In this document: positions 43,739 to 52,319 of the stretch, one piece after another
Layout: every line of letters starts with the position of its first letter
How positions within the stretch are numbered: the stretch's first letter is position 1
NCBI RefSeq assembly: GCF_900105215.1
Contig: NZ_FOIP01000001.1
Coordinates: 2,416,001 to 2,480,000 of the forward strand
Source of the DNA: Lacrimispora sphenoides
Lineage (GTDB): Bacteria; Bacillota; Clostridia; Lachnospirales; Lachnospiraceae
Length of the DNA stretch: 64,000 nucleotides
Direction: 5' to 3'
The notes under the pieces: generated by a model
What the model saw: the letters and a program-made list of their open reading frames with translations, nothing else
Databases searched by the model: none
Told to the model about the DNA's origin: nothing
Program-made: the position numbers and the translations under genes

Positions 43739-45025
43739 ATGAGTAAAGGATACGAAGAACGGTATTTAATAACACTGCTGTCATCTGTGATGAACCAGAA
43801 GGAATCGCCGGCACCGCTGAGGAATTTAAATTGGGATAAGATGTTTCGGCTTGCTGATTATCATCGTGTGGCTCATGTTGTATATTACGGAATTATGGGA
43901 TTAGATGAAGAGATACCTCAGTCTATCCGTCAGCGATTTTTTGGGAAATATTTAGAATCCGTTCATCGGGTTGAACGTTTGCGTTCAACAGAAAAGCAGG
44001 TACAAGCTCTTCTGGAAAGGAACGGGATTAACTGCTTTTTTTTAAACTATTCTGATTTTGTTAAATGCTATCCCATTGAAGAAATGTGCTGCAGGGAATT
44101 TATAGAGATTGGTACGGAAAAGAAGTATGCCCAGACTATCAGAACACTTCTCTGGGAAGCGGATTTTGAAGAGCGATATACAGAAATTCGAGGGGAGCTG
44201 TACTATCGAGTTCCAGGGAACAAAGTTTTGTGCTTCAACCAAACCATGTTTTTCAGCAGGTTAATGCAAAAGTTTTATATCAATCTACTTCATTCTTTGC
44301 CAAATAAAAAGAGTATGAATTATATTCGGGAGATGAATGCCAGTGAGATATATTTATTCCTCATGTGCAGGCTAACAGATTCTTATGCCAGAGGGGATAT
44401 TAGCTTAAGCCAGATTATTGATTTTTGGGTATTTTATAAAAACCAAGGGGAATTCTTTTCTTGGCCATATATTTACGAACGTTTAAAGGAGCTTAAAATA
44501 GAAGAATTTGCGGAACGTCTGGAATATCTCATCCTCCGCTGGTTTGGCACTGGGGCGGGAATTGAAAATGTGGAAATATATGATGCCATGGAATCCTACA
44601 TCTTCAGCAAAGGTACAGAAGGGCGTGAAATCAGTTCCCAGTTCCTGCCTTTGATCAAAACAGTTGCCGACTGTTATTCCAGAGACAGGAAAAGAGAAGA
44701 ACTCCTAAGGCTGGTAGCTTGGCTTTTTCCAGACCGAGAGTATATGGAGACTATATATCCTGCATTGGAGAACTTCAGCATACTTCTTCCCTATTTTTGG
44801 CTTATCCGTCTTGTAAGATATTTCGTAAGGATGATTGGAAGCAAAATTGGAGAGAAGTTCCGGATCTCGAAAAAGACAGTTTTTCTGCATATGTGGAAAA
44901 GATATCAGAAAGTAAATACGAAAGAAAAAATAGAAGCGGAAGAAGATACAAAAGAAGAAGATACAAAAGAAGAAGATACAAAAGAAGAAGATACAAAAGA
45001 AAAAACAGCGGAAATACCTAAATAA
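43739..45025 (+). CDS. Nucleotidyltransferase-fold family protein (NTP_transf_5-like)
   Basis: 428 residues. It resembles the nucleotidyltransferase family common in polysaccharide clusters: N-terminal helical part (LADYHRVAHVVYYGIMGLDE), a strand region LLERNGINCFFLNYSDFVK, then helices with SEIYLFLMCRLTDSYARGDI. The usual catalytic Asp pair (GxD...D) is not obvious: the corresponding segment reads CCREFIEIG, so activity is doubtful. The C-terminus is four EEDTK repeats plus KTAEIPK. AAAGGTGG site at 43723-43730. Probable sigma-28 control links it to motility. Confidence 0.6.
   Translation: MSKGYEERYLITLLSSVMNQKESPAPLRNLNWDKMFRLADYHRVAHVVYYGIMGLDEEIPQSIRQRFFGKYLESVHRVERLRSTEKQVQALLERNGINCFFLNYSDFVKCYPIEEMCCREFIEIGTEKKYAQTIRTLLWEADFEERYTEIRGELYYRVPGNKVLCFNQTMFFSRLMQKFYINLLHSLPNKKSMNYIREMNASEIYLFLMCRLTDSYARGDISLSQIIDFWVFYKNQGEFFSWPYIYERLKELKIEEFAERLEYLILRWFGTGAGIENVEIYDAMESYIFSKGTEGREISSQFLPLIKTVADCYSRDRKREELLRLVAWLFPDREYMETIYPALENFSILLPYFWLIRLVRYFVRMIGSKIGEKFRISKKTVFLHMWKRYQKVNTKEKIEAEEDTKEEDTKEEDTKEEDTKEKTAEIPK
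44939..44998 (+). repeat. Four exact tandem copies of a 15-base unit
   Basis: GAAGAAGATACAAAA occurs four times head to tail (44939-44998), encoding EEDTK repeats at the nucleotidyltransferase C-terminus. Because the unit is in frame, copy-number change would alter tail length without shifting the frame. Confidence 0.95.
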
Positions 45026-45049
45026 AATCAGGTATTTCCGCTGTTTTTT
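45001..45049. terminator. Bidirectional terminator embedded in two convergent gene ends
   Basis: A perfect 19-base inverted repeat (45001-45019 with 45030-45048) with a 10-base loop is flanked by A and T runs. It covers the last codons of the nucleotidyltransferase gene (+) and of csrA (-). Confidence 0.85.
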
Positions 45050-45279
45050 GACTGACTCATCAAGTCCTTGATTTTAGAAATAGAGTCTTCGTTTAGGCTG
45101 GAGGAAGCGGCCTCCTGATTAGCTGAGGCAGCCTCCAATAGCTCTGTTCGAAGAATTGAAATTTCTTTTGGTGCATCAATAGCTAACTTAACCCAATCAT
45201 TTCCAATTTCAACAATTGAAACAGTTATATTGTCACCAATTGTAAGGGACTGATTATTTTTTCTTTGAAGAATCAGCAT
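45028..45279 (-). CDS. csrA: Carbon storage/translation regulator CsrA
   Basis: 83 residues. MLILQRKNNQSLTIGDNITV and IEIGNDWVKLAIDAPKEI-type core (VEIGNDWVKLAIDAPKEISI) are CsrA. The tail of about 34 residues (Ser/Ala/Glu-rich) is longer than in most CsrA. In Firmicutes CsrA represses flagellin translation and FliW titrates it. It overlaps fliW by 26 bases. Its end lies in the shared terminator. Confidence 0.93.
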   Translation of the reverse strand: MLILQRKNNQSLTIGDNITVSIVEIGNDWVKLAIDAPKEISILRTELLEAASANQEAASSSLNEDSISKIKDLMSQSKNSGNT

Positions 45280-45727
45280 ACGACTCCCCCTTTTTTATAA
45301 AATCCTTAAGTGGATGACGGAAGCGGTAAAGAGGATTGTCCAAAATTACCTGTCTGCCTTCCCGGGTTTCCGTATTTACCGCAATAGGAGCCTTTAAGTT
45401 TACCGTACTGCTCTCCATTGGATCATGGATTACGCTGATAACATAATAAGAAATCTTATCCTCGCCGTCAGAAACTTTTAGAAGTTTTTGATCCTCTTGG
45501 GATAATTCCGGTTCGTATTTTTCATAAAACTGGAATGGATTCATAAGAATAAAGGAAACGCTTAAATCATCTATAGACTGCAGACAGATCAACGCATCGC
45601 TATTCTCCTGAAAGGCCAGAGGAACATAATTTTTCAAGTCGGCAAAACCAAACAATCCATCAGAAAAATGTATGAATTCTTTTTCTGAGCAAGAAATCTT
45701 GCCAAAATATTGTGTACTAATTTCCAT
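45254..45727 (-). CDS. fliW: CsrA antagonist FliW
   Basis: 157 residues. It contains ISCSEKEFIHFSDGLFGFAD, then ICLQSIDDLSVSFILMNPFQ and VNLKAPIAVNTETREGRQVI, all FliW hallmarks. FliW binds either flagellin or CsrA, linking secretion to flagellin translation. It precedes csrA with overlapping ends. Confidence 0.95.
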   Translation of the reverse strand: MEISTQYFGKISCSEKEFIHFSDGLFGFADLKNYVPLAFQENSDALICLQSIDDLSVSFILMNPFQFYEKYEPELSQEDQKLLKVSDGEDKISYYVISVIHDPMESSTVNLKAPIAVNTETREGRQVILDNPLYRFRHPLKDFIKKGESYADSSKKK

Positions 45728-45748
45728 AAATACCTCCAGAGTACAGGA

Positions 45749-46357
45749 TTAAGCGATAAGATCTACCGAAGTATGCTCGAATAAATCGGCTGCGCTAGGC
45801 GGAACATAAAGAGGCTTTCCAATATATTCAATATTCACATCAGGCATTTGGGTGATAGACAGCTCAACGTTTCCGGGTATAAATTCAAATTGTCCATTTG
45901 CTATTTTTATGTCAAAACTCATTCTATCCATTTCGTATTGCATAGAAAAGTCAGGTTCGGACCATTCAATATTAGGCCCTGTATTAGGAAGGAATTGTAA
46001 TCCGAATTCTCCTGTAGGCATTTGGGCACGCTGACTGAATATTAAGTCAAGGGGATTTGAGATGTTAGGGTCTAACAATATAGCACCTTCTTCTGCGTAT
46101 GCAGCAGTAGCCTCCATGGCGGCTGATTTACCCATGGCAGCAGATTGCCGCACACTTTCCATTGTAGTGGGACAGACTGAATTACGTGCATCGAACGTAT
46201 CCAGATACAATTTAGTAGGGCGGTTTTTTACAGTCAGGCCGCCCTTGTTTCTGTCGGTTATCAGGTCAGACTTAGAACTGGAATATTCCAATTTTGCTCT
46301 CTGAATTTTCAGTTCGTATTTAATCGGTATGGTCGTAATTCTAAGCAATGGTTCCAT
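45749..46357 (-). CDS. DUF6470 (YviE-like) flagellar operon protein
   Basis: 202 residues. It starts with PLLRITTIPIKYELKIQRAK and has a long helical middle, then a beta-rich end (VNIEYIGKPLYVPPSA). Bacillus subtilis yviE holds the same slot between flgL and fliW. Function unknown. No signal peptide. AGGTGTGATAT leader with GGAGGTGT ribosome site. Confidence 0.8.
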   Translation of the reverse strand: MEPLLRITTIPIKYELKIQRAKLEYSSSKSDLITDRNKGGLTVKNRPTKLYLDTFDARNSVCPTTMESVRQSAAMGKSAAMEATAAYAEEGAILLDPNISNPLDLIFSQRAQMPTGEFGLQFLPNTGPNIEWSEPDFSMQYEMDRMSFDIKIANGQFEFIPGNVELSITQMPDVNIEYIGKPLYVPPSAADLFEHTSVDLIA

Positions 46358-46378
46358 TATATCACACCTCCATCAACT

Positions 46379-47392
46379 TTACTTCATGAAATCAATAAAA
46401 GATGGAGATAAGATGCTTGTTCCTACCTTTAGGGCTGCATTGTATGCATACTGATTCCACATATAATCGGTAATAGCATCAGCAGGGTCTATTCCTTCCA
46501 CCTTTAACATTTGTTCCTGTAGAGAAATATCGTTATTTTCAAGACGGTCTTTTGTAGTAGTTAAAAACTCAGATTTAACACCCAGATTCGTGACTTCATT
46601 TAATACGTTGGTTCCTAAGTCTTTGAACTTGTTTGCAAGTTTTCCATAAGCGTCTGCATCAAAGTTACCTTCCTCCAGGGCATCAGCCAACTGGCCGGCT
46701 AAAACAATGACATTATTGCTCACACCAGCTGCATCTTGTCCGTATCCAATGGCCTTTATACCGGGAAGAGAAAGATTAAATGCGCTGGAAGGCACGACAC
46801 GGTCAGCTCCATCGAGAGAAAGCCCCAGCCCTAAATCAACATAAAGGGTTTCTTTGGACAAATTTGCAAGAGTTTTATAATCTTGACTTCCGGGTTCGGC
46901 ATTCACATCAATGCCCCGGTAAGTAAGGGTCTTTCCATCTTCAGAGAGCGTAAAGGGAGGATTCTTACCGTCTGCTCCGGCAAATAAAAATGTATCCTCA
47001 TAGGTGGAATTAAGGCTTAAGACCATGGATTTTTGAAACTGACGGATTGCAGTTGCAAAGGTTTGCCGCGTTTCCGGTGTCTGCTTGTCACCGCTCATAG
47101 CCTGTAGGCTATAATCAGAACTAATTGTTTTTATAGCATTAGATACCTGCATGAGCGCATCTTCCTGTCCATCCTGACGGGACTGAACGTCCGATAGTGT
47201 GTTCAAATTATCCAGATTCTTGTAGTATTTGCGGTGAAGCTGAGATGCACGGGCTGCAGATGCAGGGTTCTCCGAGACGCTGTTAAAGTTTCGTTGAGTC
47301 ATAACATGGTTTCTGGACGTATTTAAGTTAGCTATGGAAGCCGCAAGATTGCTTTTATAATTCCGTATAATCGCATTGGTTGAAATTCTCAT
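46379..47392 (-). CDS. flgL: Hook-filament junction protein FlgL
   Basis: 337 residues. Flagellin-like N-terminus (MRISTNAIIRNYKSNLAASI, then SENPASAARASQLHRKYYKN) and C-terminus (YMWNQYAYNAALKVGTSILS). It joins the filament to FlgK. It follows flgK with an 10-base gap and a GGAGG site. Confidence 0.94.
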   Translation of the reverse strand: MRISTNAIIRNYKSNLAASIANLNTSRNHVMTQRNFNSVSENPASAARASQLHRKYYKNLDNLNTLSDVQSRQDGQEDALMQVSNAIKTISSDYSLQAMSGDKQTPETRQTFATAIRQFQKSMVLSLNSTYEDTFLFAGADGKNPPFTLSEDGKTLTYRGIDVNAEPGSQDYKTLANLSKETLYVDLGLGLSLDGADRVVPSSAFNLSLPGIKAIGYGQDAAGVSNNVIVLAGQLADALEEGNFDADAYGKLANKFKDLGTNVLNEVTNLGVKSEFLTTTKDRLENNDISLQEQMLKVEGIDPADAITDYMWNQYAYNAALKVGTSILSPSFIDFMK

Positions 47393-47402
47393 TAGAAACC
47401 TC

Positions 47403-49424
47403 CTATCTTCCTACAATGCCTGTATTGTTTATTAATGTATTCAGTGCTTCGTCAAGGGTTGTCATAAGACGGGCGGCAGCTGAAAAGGATCTTTGGTACT
47501 GCATCAGACTAATGCCTTCCTCATCTAAAGAGACACCTGATACGGCATCCTTGCTGTCTGCAGTCTGCTGAAGCACAGATATGTGGTTATTAAGAATCGC
47601 TTTATTGGCAGAGCTGTCAATACCCTGGGTGTTTTCCAGATTAGAATAGCACTGGGAAAAGTTTCCGGTATAGTGGGTAATAAATCCGGTTTGAGCGACT
47701 CCGTTGGTGTCCATGTAGGTGTATTCATATTTGAAAACCCGTTCATCAGTCAGGGATTTCAGCATTTTTATAATGTTGTCATTGGCAGTGGAACCAGCAT
47801 CCTCCTTATGAGAAGCGATGATGTGAATGGTGTTGTTCATCCAGTCATCGGATATTTTAATGTTGCTGGCGGTAAAGCGGTTGCTTCCATCGGAGGTCTG
47901 GAACAAATCAAAGTTTCTAACATTGAGAGGATTTGCTTTATAGACAATGGACATATCCTTATCACCGGGGGTTTTGATGCTGTCCACATTCGTTGGTACA
48001 GAATTTGTGCTGCGCCATTCCAGCTTTCCGGAATTATAGGACCATTCACCTGCTTCACTGTTTCCATCTACAAGCATTGATGGAGTTGTGCCGTTATTCA
48101 ATTTATCAGTCAGGTTTTTTAAACTTTCTTCAAGAGTTGCTCCAATGGATATATCGTTTATACCGTTTCCGTCGCCAAATGTATAAGTCTCACCATTGAT
48201 CGTAATTTTTTCTCCTGTTAAGAAGTTTCCGGTCGCCTTTGAGTAATCCATTCTGAAAACTGCTTTTCCATCAGTGTCCTTTAATGCCGTACCTATAGTC
48301 GGCAGCAGAGTCACGCCGGTATAAGGTTTCGTATTGCCATTCAATTCATTAAAGGTATTAGCAAAAGTCTGTACAAAAGCTTCAAAGGATTTTTCGTAAT
48401 ATCCAATTCCTCTGTAGTCGGAAGAAGGATGGTCCAGTTCTCCCGATTTATTCAATACATCTACAGTTCCTTTTAAACTTCCCTCTTTCAGGTAATTGGT
48501 AATATCCGTCTTTAGGGAGCTTACATCCGCATCGCTGGAGAAATTACTGGCAGGAATCAATGATATGGAAACCTTACCGTCAGGCTCACCGTTGAATCCT
48601 TTGTTTCGTGTCATAGAAATTGATGCGACATTTTCGCCATGTTCTCCTGCTGTAAGAGGAAAGGTCATTCCATCGCTGCCTCTGAAATTTACAACCGGAT
48701 ACTCAAATTTAGCTCCTGAAGCGACAACCACATCCTTGTAAGTAACAGTGATGGGAAGGTAGCCGGCAAGCTCATCAAACTTTTCATTTCTCTTATCCAA
48801 AAGCTCCAGAGCTGGGTTACCTTGTACCTGGCTCTTCCAGATGGCATCGTTTAACTCTCCGATGTCAGATAGAAGACCGTTAATGGCAGGTATATCCGTA
48901 TTCTCCAGGCCATTGATGGTTTCCTCCCGAACGCTTTTTAAGTCAGCGGCCTTTTGATGTATGTAATTTACAATGACCTGAACCCTGGAACGGACTATGC
49001 TGTCAAACTCGCTGTCATTTGCATTGGCGGACAGCTGATCAAGGCTGGAACTTAAATCACTGAGAGCCTTTTTTAGTGCTTCCTTATCGGTTTCATCAAA
49101 AATATCGGCTAATTGATCTAAGGTAGTCTGTCTTGCATCTGCCGTTCCCACCTTGGCAATTTGATTTCGGAACTGAACATCTAAAAATGGATCTCTTATC
49201 TGTGAAATGCCGGTAATCTCAACACCATAACCGATTTTTGAACCAGGTCCGGTGCTCATAGAATCGGCGCCTCTTGTATTAAAGCTTGCAAGATCCACCC
49301 TCTGTCTTGTATAGCCTTTTGTGTTAATATTTGCTATATTCTGTCCGGTTACATCAATGGCCCTCTGGCTGGCAGTCATGGCCAGTTGGGCAATAGTAAA
49401 GCCGGAGAAAGTAGAGCGTGTCAT
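47403..49424 (-). CDS. flgK: Hook-associated protein FlgK
   Basis: 673 residues. N-terminus STFSGFTIAQLAMTASQRAI with DVTGQNIANINTKGYTRQRV, and C-terminus SLDEEGISLMQYQRSFSAAA. ATG 49424 is used because GGGAGGG is 7 bases upstream; ATG 49439 lies inside that site. It forms the first hook-filament junction layer. It overlaps flgN by 4 bases. Confidence 0.94.
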   Translation of the reverse strand: MTRSTFSGFTIAQLAMTASQRAIDVTGQNIANINTKGYTRQRVDLASFNTRGADSMSTGPGSKIGYGVEITGISQIRDPFLDVQFRNQIAKVGTADARQTTLDQLADIFDETDKEALKKALSDLSSSLDQLSANANDSEFDSIVRSRVQVIVNYIHQKAADLKSVREETINGLENTDIPAINGLLSDIGELNDAIWKSQVQGNPALELLDKRNEKFDELAGYLPITVTYKDVVVASGAKFEYPVVNFRGSDGMTFPLTAGEHGENVASISMTRNKGFNGEPDGKVSISLIPASNFSSDADVSSLKTDITNYLKEGSLKGTVDVLNKSGELDHPSSDYRGIGYYEKSFEAFVQTFANTFNELNGNTKPYTGVTLLPTIGTALKDTDGKAVFRMDYSKATGNFLTGEKITINGETYTFGDGNGINDISIGATLEESLKNLTDKLNNGTTPSMLVDGNSEAGEWSYNSGKLEWRSTNSVPTNVDSIKTPGDKDMSIVYKANPLNVRNFDLFQTSDGSNRFTASNIKISDDWMNNTIHIIASHKEDAGSTANDNIIKMLKSLTDERVFKYEYTYMDTNGVAQTGFITHYTGNFSQCYSNLENTQGIDSSANKAILNNHISVLQQTADSKDAVSGVSLDEEGISLMQYQRSFSAAARLMTTLDEALNTLINNTGIVGR

Positions 49425-49849
49425 AATAATCCCTCCCATTTTGCATTGTCTGGAGCCATTTTCCCTTGGGAATTCTGAATGGCTTTGTTTATCATGTGAA
49501 GATTGATTTCTATCATGGTTCGTGCACCGTCACTTATTTCCTGAAACAGCCTGACCTGATTGGAAAGCCTGTCAAACAGTTCTTTCAGCTTATCACGTTC
49601 CTCGTCCTCTGAGACTTTTGAAAGTATCTGCTGGAAAGTATCACCCTTCATGCCAAGCTGTTCCTGGCAATCCTCACGCTTTTTATCAAGGCCTCTCAGC
49701 TTTAAAATGGCGGCCTGTTCTTTGTTCATGCAATCTTCCACATAAGTGACCCGATTTTTCTTAGCGGCTTCCAGTTTAACCTGTTCAACTTTAACCAGGT
49801 CTTCAAAAAGCTGGATCATATCCTCAATTACTGCGATAAAATTATTCAT
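49421..49849 (-). CDS. flgN: FlgK/FlgL export chaperone FlgN
   Basis: 142 residues, helical, starting MNNFIAVIEDMIQLFEDLVK, with a C-terminal helix IEINLHMINKAIQN. ATG 49849 follows AAAGGAG; the longer frame from 49900 runs through flgM. Placement between flgM and flgK is canonical. It overlaps flgM by 8 bases and flgK by 4. Confidence 0.88.
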   Translation of the reverse strand: MNNFIAVIEDMIQLFEDLVKVEQVKLEAAKKNRVTYVEDCMNKEQAAILKLRGLDKKREDCQEQLGMKGDTFQQILSKVSEDEERDKLKELFDRLSNQVRLFQEISDGARTMIEINLHMINKAIQNSQGKMAPDNAKWEGLL

Positions 49850-50165
49850 GGAAATCGGCTCCTTTGTATAAAAGAATTCTTTCGGCAATCTTGTTGGCAT
49901 CTACTTGATAGGTTCCGTCTTCAATCTTTTGTCTTAAGAGATTCAGCTTTTCTTCTGATGTGGTCTGCTTTACTTCTTTCATAAGAGCATCTTTAAGGCT
50001 TGAGATGAACTTGGTATCCATTGCTTCCTGAGGAACGGAACGGATCGTGATTTCATCGTAATTGTTCTTGCCGGATTCAGAAGGGGTGATATCATTTTGA
50101 TCCTGGTTTTGCCGTATCATGGAGGTATTATACAACGTACCGTAATAGTTCTGTGAAATACGCAT
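49842..50165 (-). CDS. flgM: Anti-sigma-28 factor FlgM
   Basis: 107 residues. The C-terminal half (QKIEDGTYQVDANKIAERIL) is the FlgM sigma-binding region. It blocks the sigma factor at 32177 and is exported when the hook is finished. It is first in the operon flgM-flgN-flgK-flgL-DUF6470-fliW-csrA. Confidence 0.92.
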   Translation of the reverse strand: MRISQNYYGTLYNTSMIRQNQDQNDITPSESGKNNYDEITIRSVPQEAMDTKFISSLKDALMKEVKQTTSEEKLNLLRQKIEDGTYQVDANKIAERILLYKGADFHE

Positions 50166-50249
50166 TTATTTACTCCTTTCTAAGAATTTTATAAGGAAGT
50201 TCGATTTGCCTGGTGGCTCATCAAAGGCTGCTTTTTCTTTACATTTATA

Positions 50250-50276
50250 ATATCGTCAGTTTTAAGAAAATATTAA
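50250..50276 (-). promoter_or_regulatory. Sigma-28 promoter of the flgM operon
   Basis: On the - strand: TTAA (50276-50273), 15 bases, GACGATAT (50257-50250). Seven of eight bases fit the sigma-28 -10 box. It lies 85 bases before the flgM start, as expected for a late-class feedback promoter. Confidence 0.65.
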
Positions 50277-50298
50277 CTTCAGGAACAGAATTTCTAAA

Positions 50299-51345
50299 TT
50301 AAAGAGAACTTAAGTGCTTCATCAGGACGCCTGCTATATTTGCGCAGGACACCTGCCTGGTAACAGCTCCTATATTATAGGCTACCATTGGCATTCCGTA
50401 AACAACGCAGCTTTCTGCATCCTGCCCAATGGTAAAGGCTCCCTTCTTTTTCATATTGAGAAGTCCTTCGGCCCCGTCACGTCCCATGCCGGTCATGATG
50501 ATCCCCACGGAGGAGGCTCCGGCTGTATCGGCAATGGACTGGAATAGAACGTCCACGGAAGGACGGTGTCCGCTTACTTTTTCACCTGGATAGCAGCTTA
50601 CCGTGTAACGGCTTCCCATTTTAACTACCTTCATCTGTAGGTCACCGGGAGCAATCAGCACTTGACCCCTTTCAATGGGATCCCCGCTTTGGGCTTCTTT
50701 CACATTCATGGCGCAAAGCCGGTTTAAACGGTCTGCATACATTTTGGTAAAGCCCTCCGGCATATGTTGTGTGACCACAATTCCAGGCGTGTCTGCAGGA
50801 AGGTCTTTAAGCACCTGGAGAGTAGCTTCAGTTCCGCCTGTGGAAGCGCCTATGGCAATTATGGTATTAGAGGCATTCAAGGAGAAGGCCGTTTTTCCCA
50901 TGGCAGAATTCCCTGGCTCTATGAGAGCAGGGGGAGAAACCGGGACTTTAATGACTGCACGGGAAGCAATAAAAATTTTGCTGATCAAGGTATTTAAGAA
51001 TGTGCTGGCAGTATTACTGCTGGACATGTCAGGTTTTCTTACAAAGTCCACGGCGCCTGCGGAAAGGGCTTCAAACACGTTTAAATTAAGAGAAGAGACT
51101 AAAATGACTGGAACAGGATGTTTAGGAAGAAGTTTTTTTACAAATTCAATACCATTGATCATGGGCATTTCTACATCAAGCGTCACTACGTCTGGTTTAA
51201 GTAAAGGAATCTTTCGTTCTGCGTCAAATGCATCGACTGCATATCCGATCACTTCTATATTGGGATTTTGAGAGAGATTATCAATTAATACCTTGCGAAA
51301 CAGCAGGGAATCATCTACTATGAAAACTCGGATTTTTTTTGCCAT
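50299..51345 (-). CDS. cheB: Chemotaxis methylesterase CheB
   Basis: 348 residues. The receiver domain has phospho-site D57 (VVTLDVEMPMI). The C-terminal esterase has the Ser-His-Asp set in GASTGGTEA, TQHMPEGFTKMYADRLN and GIIMTGMGRDGAEG. It removes methyl groups from receptors and may deamidate them. It is last in the operon cheA-cheW-cheR-cheB. Confidence 0.96.
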   Translation of the reverse strand: MAKKIRVFIVDDSLLFRKVLIDNLSQNPNIEVIGYAVDAFDAERKIPLLKPDVVTLDVEMPMINGIEFVKKLLPKHPVPVILVSSLNLNVFEALSAGAVDFVRKPDMSSSNTASTFLNTLISKIFIASRAVIKVPVSPPALIEPGNSAMGKTAFSLNASNTIIAIGASTGGTEATLQVLKDLPADTPGIVVTQHMPEGFTKMYADRLNRLCAMNVKEAQSGDPIERGQVLIAPGDLQMKVVKMGSRYTVSCYPGEKVSGHRPSVDVLFQSIADTAGASSVGIIMTGMGRDGAEGLLNMKKKGAFTIGQDAESCVVYGMPMVAYNIGAVTRQVSCANIAGVLMKHLSSL

Positions 51346-51432
51346 AATTTATTCCTCCTGTTATTTCTTCTTATCTGCCCACGCTTTATTGGCAGAGCCC
51401 ACACTGCAGTCGAACTGCAATCCAAAATCCGT

Positions 51433-51487
51433 GTAATATAAAATCCATCTACTGAAATGGAGAGACAGTAAATAGATTTTATATTAC
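51433..51487 (-). ncRNA. Long hairpin in the cheR-cheB intergenic RNA
   Basis: Arms of 21 bases (51433-51453 and 51467-51487) with a 13-base loop. As - strand RNA (the cheR-cheB message) all 21 positions pair, two of them G-U; as + strand RNA those two are C-A mismatches. No T-run follows. Downstream before cheB there is a second small TGCAGT-TCG-ACTGCA hairpin. It probably sets cheB expression or mRNA processing. Confidence 0.55.
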
Positions 51488-51492
51488 GCAGA

Positions 51493-52305
51493 TCATTCTT
51501 TTCGGTAAGTAGCCGGCATTAAATACCGGTAAGGCGTTTTTTCTTTGTTGATTGTTTCGGAGTGCCCGATAAATAAGTATCCGCCTGGGGCTGTTGCATC
51601 ATAGAATCGCTGAATCAGCCCGTCTTTTGTATTCTGATCAAAATAAATCATGACATTTCTGCAAAAAATAATATCAAATTTTAACCGGAATCGAATGGGG
51701 TCCATAAGATTAAAGGTCTGAAAAATAACATTTGATTTTATTGCCGGAGCTACGGAATATAATCCCTGCTCCGGGGATTTGACAAAGTATTTGGATCTCC
51801 ATGCAGGAGATAAGTTCTTTAAGGATTCCTCATCATATACCGCTTCCTTTGCGGCCTTTAAAGCATTCTGGGAAATATCTGTGGCAAGGACCCTGGTATC
51901 CCAGAGGGCGGCCTGGGACCCCAGAGTATCCTTGATAATCATGGAGATGGTATAAGGTTCTTCGCCGGATGAACATCCGGCGCTCCAAATGCTTAAAACT
52001 TTATTCTTTTTTGTGTTTATAAGATTAGGAAGAACGGTATCACGAAAAAAATTAAAATGTGCCTCTTCCCGCATAAAGTAAGTATAGTTGGTTGTAAGCT
52101 TGTTGAGCATTATTTCCAGATCAGCCTGATTCTTTGATGAAAGAATGTGATCCACATAATCTGTGAAGGAAGTGTATCCCATGGAAATGATGGTGTTTGA
52201 CAATCTTCCCATAATGAGCTGCATCTTTTTAGACAGGTCGATTCCGTAATTTTTTTTCATGAAATCCACCAGCCGTATGAAATCATGCTGCGAAATTGTT
52301 AACAT
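51493..52305 (-). CDS. cheR: Chemoreceptor methyltransferase CheR
   Basis: 270 residues. The N-terminal helical domain is followed by the SAM site (LSIWSAGCSSGEEPYTISMI), then KFDIIFCRNVMIYFDQ and a GYLFIGHSETI end, all CheR hallmarks. It methylates receptor glutamates. Start ATG 52305, 14 bases after cheW. Confidence 0.96.
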   Translation of the reverse strand: MLTISQHDFIRLVDFMKKNYGIDLSKKMQLIMGRLSNTIISMGYTSFTDYVDHILSSKNQADLEIMLNKLTTNYTYFMREEAHFNFFRDTVLPNLINTKKNKVLSIWSAGCSSGEEPYTISMIIKDTLGSQAALWDTRVLATDISQNALKAAKEAVYDEESLKNLSPAWRSKYFVKSPEQGLYSVAPAIKSNVIFQTFNLMDPIRFRLKFDIIFCRNVMIYFDQNTKDGLIQRFYDATAPGGYLFIGHSETINKEKTPYRYLMPATYRKE

Positions 52306-52319
52306 AGAGTAGCCGTCCT

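Noticed and set aside
44939-44998. 15-base repeats as a phase-variation switch
   Set aside because: The unit is a multiple of three, so copy change alters tail length but cannot turn the gene on or off.
44719-45021. A second + strand frame rich in RRRYK over the 15-base repeats
   Set aside because: It is an out-of-phase reading of the nucleotidyltransferase gene; the repeats make it open by chance.
48999-49424. Earlier starts for flgK (49439), flgN (49900), flgB (11559), flgE (19895), fliD (39481)
   Set aside because: Each longer frame runs over the ribosome site or into the previous gene and adds residues without family similarity.
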